A DNA stretch of 27,608 nt from Rhizophlyctis rosea (taxonomy: Eukaryota; Chytridiomycota; Chytridiomycetes; Rhizophlyctidales; Rhizophlyctidaceae). Position numbers and translations under genes: made by a program. Of the stretch, positions 21,542 through 27,608 are shown in pieces. The notes below the pieces were generated by a model, which was not told the DNA's origin, ran no database searches, and saw only the letters and a program-made list of their open reading frames with translations. The stretch's first letter is position 1; each line of letters begins with the position of its first letter. The stretch lies in the NCBI GenBank assembly GCA_027596075.1, contig JADGJC010000438.1, forward strand, positions 1-27,608. The letters run 5' to 3'.

Positions 21542-22153
21542 TCAATGTCCTCCGGTTTGGTGGAGCCGGTATAGACTTCTAGAAGAGGGACTTTCAGGGC
21601 GGAGGAACCGGACATGTCGACGATAGTTGTTTGATGATAGCTTTTGCTGGAGTCGGGAACGTGGAGATATGTCGGTTTTGAGTTATCGGCGAGGTCAGTA
21701 GATTCGACGGAAGCGGCAGGCGAGGCGCTGCGGTCGCGAGACGAGTGGAATGAGCTAAGACCAACGGAGCAGGACGGCGAACAGGACGGCAGCCGGTGAG
21801 TACCACCACGAGTGGGAGTACGATCGGTAAAAGATGAACTGTTCTGAGTTTGGGGTGGTGACCTAGCTAAGCTCCGGCCAGCAAACTGATTGCGGTTGGC
21901 CAGTGTGACAAAAAACGGTAGTGAACCTCTAAAAAAGTGGAGCGGCCTATGTTGCGTGAGCGAAGGCCGAACACTAAGTCAGAAAGGATTCGAAATCAAG
22001 TGAAAACTAACAAAAGAGCCAAAGGCTAGAGGTGGACTTCTGTATATTCATTTGGATAACGAGACAAGGGGGAGTCTCGTTAGCAATTGGGTTATAGTAC
22101 AAAGTCCAAACGTCTCTATCCTAAGTCTGATGTTGCATATTGGACGCGGAAAT
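21542..22153. other. Upstream region of the unrecognised gene
   Basis: At 21542-21840 two minus-strand frames are open. One continues upstream of MSGSSALK as a Ser/Pro-rich, low-complexity stretch. The other (21809-21594) is Arg/Pro-rich, like a mitochondrial presequence (RHISTFPTPAKAIIKQLSS), but ends quickly. I cannot choose between them. Bases 21840-22153 show no coding signal. Confidence 0.35.
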
Positions 22154-22320
22154 TTAATTACAATTTTTGCGGCGATATTTGACCAGGGTCAGAGAGTAAA
22201 TTGCTAACCGGTGGCGCAGCTCCGGCTAAACTATCTTTATTTAGGCACGTGAAACGCGTCGTTGCACGATACACGCAATTTTCTCATTGAATGTGAGCCT
22301 CATGCGCTCCTTTTAACTTG
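22154..22320 (-). repeat. Partial second copy of the retroelement segment
   Basis: Bases 22154-22267 align by eye, almost without gaps, to 22697-22811 in the same orientation, for example GCGGCGATA, GACCAGGGTCAG, CCGGTGGC and GGCTAAACTATCTT in both. Most differences are C/T or G/A transitions. Translated on the minus strand the copies match as CLNKDSLAGAAPP versus CLDEDSLARAVPP. Weaker similarity seems to continue to about 22320, directly abutting the final stop of the chromodomain frame. This copy is truncated and has stops in frame. Confidence 0.85.
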
Positions 22321-22324
22321 AGGC

Positions 22325-22975
22325 CTACAATGCGAGTTCCTCCCCATAGTCCCAATCCGCCCACGATATCATCGCTGTGGTCGGACGACGTTTGCGTTGA
22401 GGCCTTTTTTCAGGACGGAGTTTACCACGGAACTCCTTGAGCACTTCCGAGGCACCGCCGAGGTTTTCCAGCAATTCCCACGTCAAGTCTGGGTACCCCT
22501 CCCATTTGGGGCGCCATTCAAAGCGCCTGCGCCTTGCGTTTCACCTGATGTTGACCAACTCCTCAACTTCAAAAATTGGTACACCCTCTGTGTCCAATTC
22601 TGGCGGTGGTTCATCGTACCAGCCAGGTGCGCCGTAGTACGGACAAATCAACTCTACGTGGAAACGTGGATGCAAGTCCGCCCAACCAGTGGGTACATCA
22701 ATTACAATCATGCGGCGATACTTTCGACCAGGGTCAGGGAAAACATTGCTTGCCGGTGGCACAGCTCTGGCTAAACTATCTTCATCTAGGCATGTGGAAC
22801 GCGACGTTCCAGGTTGTATAATGTTGTCCCACAAGAAATATCGGACGTTCATGCCTTCCCTATCCTTCACCACCTGATGAGCCCTCCCCCTATCCCTTCC
22901 GCGTGCAAGGAGGTCCTCTCCAGTGGTAACCCATGTGCAATCAGTGCCACTGTCCCTCTGAGTGAAATGTGGTCA
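22325..22975 (-). mobile_element. Ty3/gypsy-type (chromovirus-like) Pol C-terminus with chromodomain, decayed
   Basis: The minus-strand frame contains a GPY/F-like integrase tail (GWADLHPRFHVELICPYYG), a Pro/Glu linker (DEPPPELDTEG), then a chromodomain: IFEVEELVNIR before a TGA at 22541-22543, and FEWRPKWEGYPDLTWELLEN after it in the same frame. The frame ends at TAG 22325-22327 after a basic tail. Chromodomains at the C terminus of Ty3-type integrases are thought to steer insertion into marked chromatin. Another TGA at 22973-22975 interrupts the frame upstream. Reverse transcriptase, RNase H and the integrase catalytic core are not seen, and no LTR was identified. It could instead be a host gene derived from such an element, but the stops argue for a relic. 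Confidence 0.75.
22697..22811 (-). repeat. Better-preserved copy of the duplicated segment
   Basis: This is the partner of the repeat at 22154-22267, same orientation, starting about 543 bp away. It lies inside the retroelement frame just upstream of the integrase-tail and chromodomain parts, and its reading frame is open through the whole segment, unlike the other copy. Confidence 0.85.
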
Positions 22976-23584
22976 AATGATCACCTGGACCACGGGGAGT
23001 TCGATGGCCTTCTTTTTTTCTTCAGGAGGAGAAGATGTGAGGGACAGGAAGGAACGAATGACCCCATATTCCTTCACCAAGGTCCTGCCCTATTGAAGGA
23101 GAAGAACAAGCAAGAGAATTCCGTCTCCTGAGTGCCACCACTGTCCCCAAATGTAGTAGGTGTTGGTCTCTCGAGCAAAAAAGACGATGGGGGTGATCTC
23201 CAGGGATGGATAATCCTTATCGAGGAAGTTCAATGCGGGACGAAAGGAGTGGCCAGGAATGCAGACTCCAGGTAAAGGTAGGACGGGACAGCTTCTTCGG
23301 TGCTCTTTGTGGCTCACCCACCTTCACATATCTGTCCGCAGCGAGGTTCCCGAACCGTCAAAGTTCCCTCCCTTGCTTAGTGCCACCTTTAGAAATTGGT
23401 AAGCAAAGGCTCCCTTCTGCTCCAAAGCTGACGAGATTGGTGTTCCTTGATACAGTTCCCGTGCTTCATCCAATGCGGTTGTGTTACGAAACTGAATCTG
23501 AAAAGGGAAGAGTACACAAGTATTGGGATACCCAGCAAAGACTCTGGCTTCACCTGAACACATGACAACAATGGTTTTTGCCAC
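22976..23584 (-). pseudogene. Upstream extension of the retroelement frame, unrecognised
   Basis: The frame used by the chromodomain continues upstream without a shift to about 23584, broken only by TAG at 23090-23092 and TGA at 23324-23326. Peptides here look moderately protein-like: FRNTTALDEARELYQGTPIS, EQKGAFAYQFLKVALSKGGN, NFLDKDYPSLEITPIVFFAR, TNTYYIWGQWWHSGDG. I recognise no integrase, RNase H or capsid motif. Keeping one frame over 1.2 kb with only stop codons suggests one former coding region, but chance agreement cannot be excluded, and the part above 22975 may be unrelated to the element. Confidence 0.35.
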
Positions 23585-24319
23585 TTACCACAGTATATTT
23601 TGATGTTGGATCTTGGGGGGAGGTCACCTGTCCAGCTGTACCAGAATGGTCTGCTTCATCCCAAAATCAATCATTTGGCCAATGAGCGCTCAACGGGCAT
23701 GAAAAGCCAACGGGAGCATTGCTATGCTTTTTCTAAAGTGTCTGGAGGGCAAAATGGGGTTGTTTGTCAATTGAGCCCCCTCATTGCGTATTCGCTGAGT
23801 GCTTCGGCAGAGGGACCTTAATGAATCACGACGGCAGATTACCCAATCCATGCCCCTGATCGGCGCATCGATTGTGCGACCTGCACGACGCGCTCATTTG
23901 GCAACCACTCCATTCCACCAAGCATGCCCCAGATCGTGTCTCCAAGAAGCACAAGCGCCAACATCAGCCGACGAGCACTCTCGGAGACACACTGCTTTGG
24001 CGTCTGTCCCTCCGGCGTCCTGCGCCCGCCCCTGCTTCCCCATCAGCCACCCCTTACCATCCACCCGGTCAATGCTCACCAACCAGCACCCTCTGAAGAC
24101 TCCAGGCCTTGTGCGACCATTTGGTAGTCGCCCGACCTAGCCACTTCAAGTTTAATTTACTGACCATTCATTTGCGTTGTCCCCAATTCAGCGGGTGGCA
24201 AAGTTGGACTTGGTGCATTTCGCACTGTTTTGATCAAGAACGCGCTCGTAAGACTTTGATCGATATTTCTCACACTATCTCTTCCCCCACAATTCCCACA
24301 ATTGAGCTAGCTAGCAACA
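23585..24319. other. Spacer between two transposon relics
   Basis: Short plus-strand ORFs of His/Pro/Ser-rich composition and their antisense shadows fill this stretch. It should contain the left end of the KDZ/Plavaka-like element, but I could not identify a terminal inverted repeat or target-site duplication by eye. No host gene is supported. Confidence 0.35.
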
Positions 24320-27100
24320 ATGCTTACGGAGACATGTCGAAAATGTCGTCAAAGCTTCCGCACGCTGGGTGCACTCATGACCCACGAAGGTTCAAAAAAC
24401 TACAAAGCAGCGCGAAAACTTTTTTGACAAGCACCTTCCCACGGTTCACCTTCCCCTGCTTCCCACGCTTCCCACGCTTCCCACATTTCCCACGCTTCCC
24501 CACCACCCCATACGTTCAAAAGACGCAAACTGGCAGAGCTTTCCCACTCCCCACACGTCTCTTTCGCCCTCTCAAACGACATCTGTCTATACCCACCAGA
24601 TAAACCTCCCGCGGAGGCAGCAACTCAGAATTGGCGGTGGGTGGTGCGGAGGACTTGTTTGATAATGAGGAGGGCGGTGATGATGATGATGGTGGTTGCG
24701 GGTTTGGCGAGGCGGCGGAAAACGAGAGTGGGAATGAAGGAGGGGTGTCGTTGAGGCCGTGGCGGCGCAGATTGGTGAGGTGGGTGGCGAGGAGAGTATG
24801 GAAGAGGGTGTGGAGGACGAAGAGGAAAGCGAGGAGAACGGAGATGATGAGGGAGATGCTGTGGGAGATGACGAGGGTGGCGATTATGTTAGCGAGAGCG
24901 AAGATGATATGGAGGGAGTCCCACAAGAATAAGCAAACAACGAAAACGCAAACCCCGCACACTCCCCACCCCACCCACCTGGCCCCCTCAAAACCCGAAT
25001 CTTCACCCTCCTCAAAAAGCATCCCCAGATCACCAACAGCCTTGTCACGGACATTATTGGTTTTGTACATGCCGTCGCCAAGGATCCGGGTGCTGTGAGG
25101 AGGGAAGAGATTCCCAAGAACATCAGAAAATCCTGGAAAGAAGCCGAGCCCATTGGGAGAATGGAATTGGGGGGTGGGTGGCAAGAGGAGGAGATTTACA
25201 ACTACCGGGGGCATTCTTTCTTTCTTACCTTCAGAGACATGTTCGCTTGTGTGGACGACCTTCTTCGTAGTATTAAAGACGATCTACATTTCGAACCGGG
25301 CCTGGAAGTTGATGAATTGTCGGAGATGTGGCAAGACAGCTGGTGGAGGGAAGTGTATCAGAATGTGGCCGGTGTTGGAAGCGAACCCGTAGCCATCATC
25401 ATGTACGCGGACACAAACACCGTCGACCAATTCGGCCGGCATAATGTCAACCCAGTCTATATTAGGCTGGGAAACATTCCCCTCGCCCTCCGCCATTCCA
25501 AAAAAGCTAAACGCACGATTGTGTATATCCCCGCCATCTCCCGCACCGCCGTCAACCCAACTCCATCACAAGCAGCTGCTCGACAAGCGCGCCTTCACAT
25601 CTTGCACAACTCTTTCGCTCGCATGCTCCATACCCTTCATTCTCAATACAAGCACGGCCGCCAGCTTCCCTTCATTAAATATCGCCGCGTGCATGTCCTA
25701 ATCGGCATGTTTGCTGCAGATCACGTCGAGACAACGGACTTGGCCACGGCCATTACAACGGCCGCAAACCTTGCCCGCATTGTCATGTGCGCAGCAAACA
25801 GCTCTCCACCTTCCCCATCCGCGAATTCTCCTCCTGCACCCAACAGGAGATCGAAACTCTCGAAACCAAAGCCCTATCCAACCCGCAAATCATGCAGATG
25901 CAACGGTGCACAACCTACCTAACGCATTCTGGGGCCACCCTCACTTTAACGTCTACGAAGGGCTCGTGGACTGCCTAATGCATACATGTGATAGTGGTCT
26001 TTTCGTGGAAATGTTCAAAGTAGCGGGGGAGTTCATTGGTGGGAAAGGAAAAGCGGAGGTTAACAGACGGTCTGCAGCAATGGAGAAGTATTAGAAAACC
26101 AAGCTGTTCGGCAACGACATATTCAAACTCACCAGTGGGGATAACGGGCCAGTCAAGTATACGTCTGCAGAGAGGAGAGCACAAGTGTCAGTGGCACCTT
26201 TCACCTTGAGAGGTATAAGTGGCAATGACAATCTTGACGCCAATCTGGTTCGCCTTTTCGACTTGTCCCGCACGATTTACGAAGCCATTTATGCCACCGC
26301 CATGAAGCTATCCGACTTCCCCGACATTCTCAACATCCTCAACCAGTCGCTCGAGCGGCTGAAAAATCTTTTCAAAAACATGCCCCCATTGAGTCTGGCC
26401 ATCCCAAAAGTCCATCAACTAACGAACCATTTCCTCCCCGCCATGAGGCGCTACGGCCCTGCATTCAAAGTTTCCACCTTCCCCTTTGAAGCCAAGCATC
26501 CCACTGCGACGGACGGCTACCGCAATCACAGCAACAAAAAGACCGACCAGCTCCATGCCCAACTCGCCCGTAATGTCACCCATCTCGAGTATATAGATTC
26601 CATTCTTTCTGTTTCATCGTCATCAAAGGCAGCGAAGGCAGGCCTGGAAAAGGAAGGGTTCAGCATGTGCGGGAGGCTGGAAGAGTTGGAGGTCAGACCG
26701 ATGTACTGGCGGGACGCATATGCCAATCTGACAAGTGCAAGATGTGGCTGCCGTCAACGGCTACAACACCGCTCACCTTACTGGAGGGGTATTAATATGT
26801 TTAGCAGATGAATTTCACCGACGGGAAAGACATGATTATGTGGCATATGTAGAGGATGGGGAAGAGAAAGAGTTGATATCATTCAGCAGAGTTCGGCATT
26901 TGTGCACAAATAGAGAGGGCCCTTACGCGATAATCAACATATTCGAGACCAAGAAGAACCCCACCAACCTCTCGTCCTACCAATACCTCTTCGCTACCAG
27001 GTTCATCACCGCCATTCCCCTCTCCTCATTCCGTCGTCCGGCAGATGTCCTACCTGATATTACGTACGCGACGGGAGGTAGGTTCTTTGTTCGTGTGTGA
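24320..27100 (+). mobile_element. KDZ/Plavaka-like DNA transposon, decayed transposase
   Basis: Parts follow the order known for this transposase superfamily. An ATG at 24320 starts a C2H2-type finger (CRKCRQSFRTLGALMTHEG), with TGA at 24425. A linker and strongly acidic region span two frames to 24930 (GDYVSESEDDMEGVPQE, then TAA). The main block runs 24933-25730: IRKSWKEAEPIG, WWREVYQNVAGV, VAIIMYADTNTVDQFG, NPVYIRLGNIPLALR, FAADH. After a shift near 25730 comes a Cys/His motif (GRKPCPHCHVRSK). After a shift near 25910 comes LPNAFWGHPHFNVYEGLVD and HTCDSGLFVEMF. TAG lies at 26092, then KLFGNDIFKLTSGDNGPVKY and the late block KVHQLTNHFLPAMRRYGPAF. After a last shift near 26735 the frame runs to TGA 27098. 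At least three stops and about five frame changes make it non-functional. The superfamily call comes from motif order and phrases; no search was possible. Confidence 0.82.
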
Positions 27101-27608
27101 TTGTGCAGAAGAACTGAATGTAAATCACATTGATCCAAACTATACTCTAAGAAGAAGAAGCGGACGCTGCCGAGGCAGCAACAAAGACAAAAAAGGAAGC
27201 AAAGAGAGACAGAGACGCCGTACAAGTGTTAATATGAACCTAATGGCACAAAACCAAGACAAAAAGCAGTCCATAGCAGTCCCTTGGAGGCGTTTTGCCG
27301 AACCCTCCTCTCCATCTCTCCACCCCCATCCACTTCCTCTCTCCCCACTGACGTCCCTCCACCGTCCCTCGTTCGCCGTCATCTCCTCCTGACTTCGTTG
27401 ACGGGGAGTGGGACACGGAGAGGCAGACTCGATCCGTGTCCCTGGTGTGCTGAATATGCGGAAGTGTTCAAAATATGACGCGCGAGTTGGGGCGCATTTG
27501 AGGCATACGGCTGGCTGCGGCACAGTGAAGCTATGCTGTGGGTTGGTGACTCAGCACAAGTGCGCCGCCCCTGCACCCATGGTTTCAAATCAATTTTGAA
27601 GCTTCCCC
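27101..27608. other. Right flank of the transposon relic
   Basis: There is no coding signal. A purine-rich stretch at 27148-27220 contains a short palindrome (GCTGCCGAGGCAGC, near 27166). A pyrimidine-rich stretch follows at 27280-27390. The right terminus of the transposon probably lies here, but no inverted repeat matching the left side was recognised. Confidence 0.4.

Noticed and set aside
22397..22774. 125-codon plus-strand ORF.
   Set aside because: It is antisense to the chromodomain frame, which has clear domain content.
24516..25214. 232-codon minus-strand ORF with several hydrophobic stretches, resembling a membrane protein.
   Set aside because: It is the antisense of the transposase's Glu/Asp-rich region: GAG/GAT repeats read backwards give Leu/Ile/Ser runs. 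The plus strand has the known domain order.
1..27608. CRISPR arrays, bacterial-style operons, defence islands, riboswitches.
   Set aside because: The gene structure is eukaryotic with spliceosomal introns; no spaced direct repeats or prokaryotic signals were found.

Overview
The window is eukaryotic and almost certainly fungal. It holds one multi-exon gene with short GT-AG introns (56-86 nt, CTNAY-like branch points), F-box proteins, a fungal-style Cys-rich surface protein, and relics of two fungal transposon classes: a Ty3-type element with a chromodomain and a KDZ/Plavaka-type DNA transposon. The repeated W-C...C...C-x-C modules lean towards a zoosporic (chytrid-like) fungus, but the sequence alone does not settle the phylum.

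Layout. 31-9279 (+): nearly complete GCN1, the ribosome-associated activator of the eIF2alpha kinase GCN2, rebuilt here as 13 exons that join without a frame conflict. 9280-11480: non-coding, with a (TG)n/(ATGG)n microsatellite. 11.48-13.6 kb (-): a broken F-box/LRR-like gene. 14.13-15.74 kb (-): an F-box gene with a long C-terminal domain and one in-frame TGA. 16.29-18.04 kb (-): two tightly spaced genes, a secreted protein (with an unresolved frame change) and a type II membrane protein with three Cys modules. 18.0-19.9 kb: little coding signal. 19.9-21.8 kb (-): a degenerate fragment and an unrecognised gene with frame conflicts. 22.15-23.6 kb (-): a chromodomain retroelement relic plus a partial second copy. 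24.3-27.1 kb (+): a decayed KDZ/Plavaka-like transposase.

Reading. One constitutive housekeeping gene, intact over more than 8 kb of coding sequence, sits beside about 18 kb of accessory DNA in which nearly every gene carries stops or frame changes. No cooperating operon-like system was found. The most interesting signals are the pattern of decay, the chromodomain duplication, the Cys-module surface gene with its close neighbour, and a striking block-wise alternation of G/T-rich and A/C-rich sequence inside GCN1.
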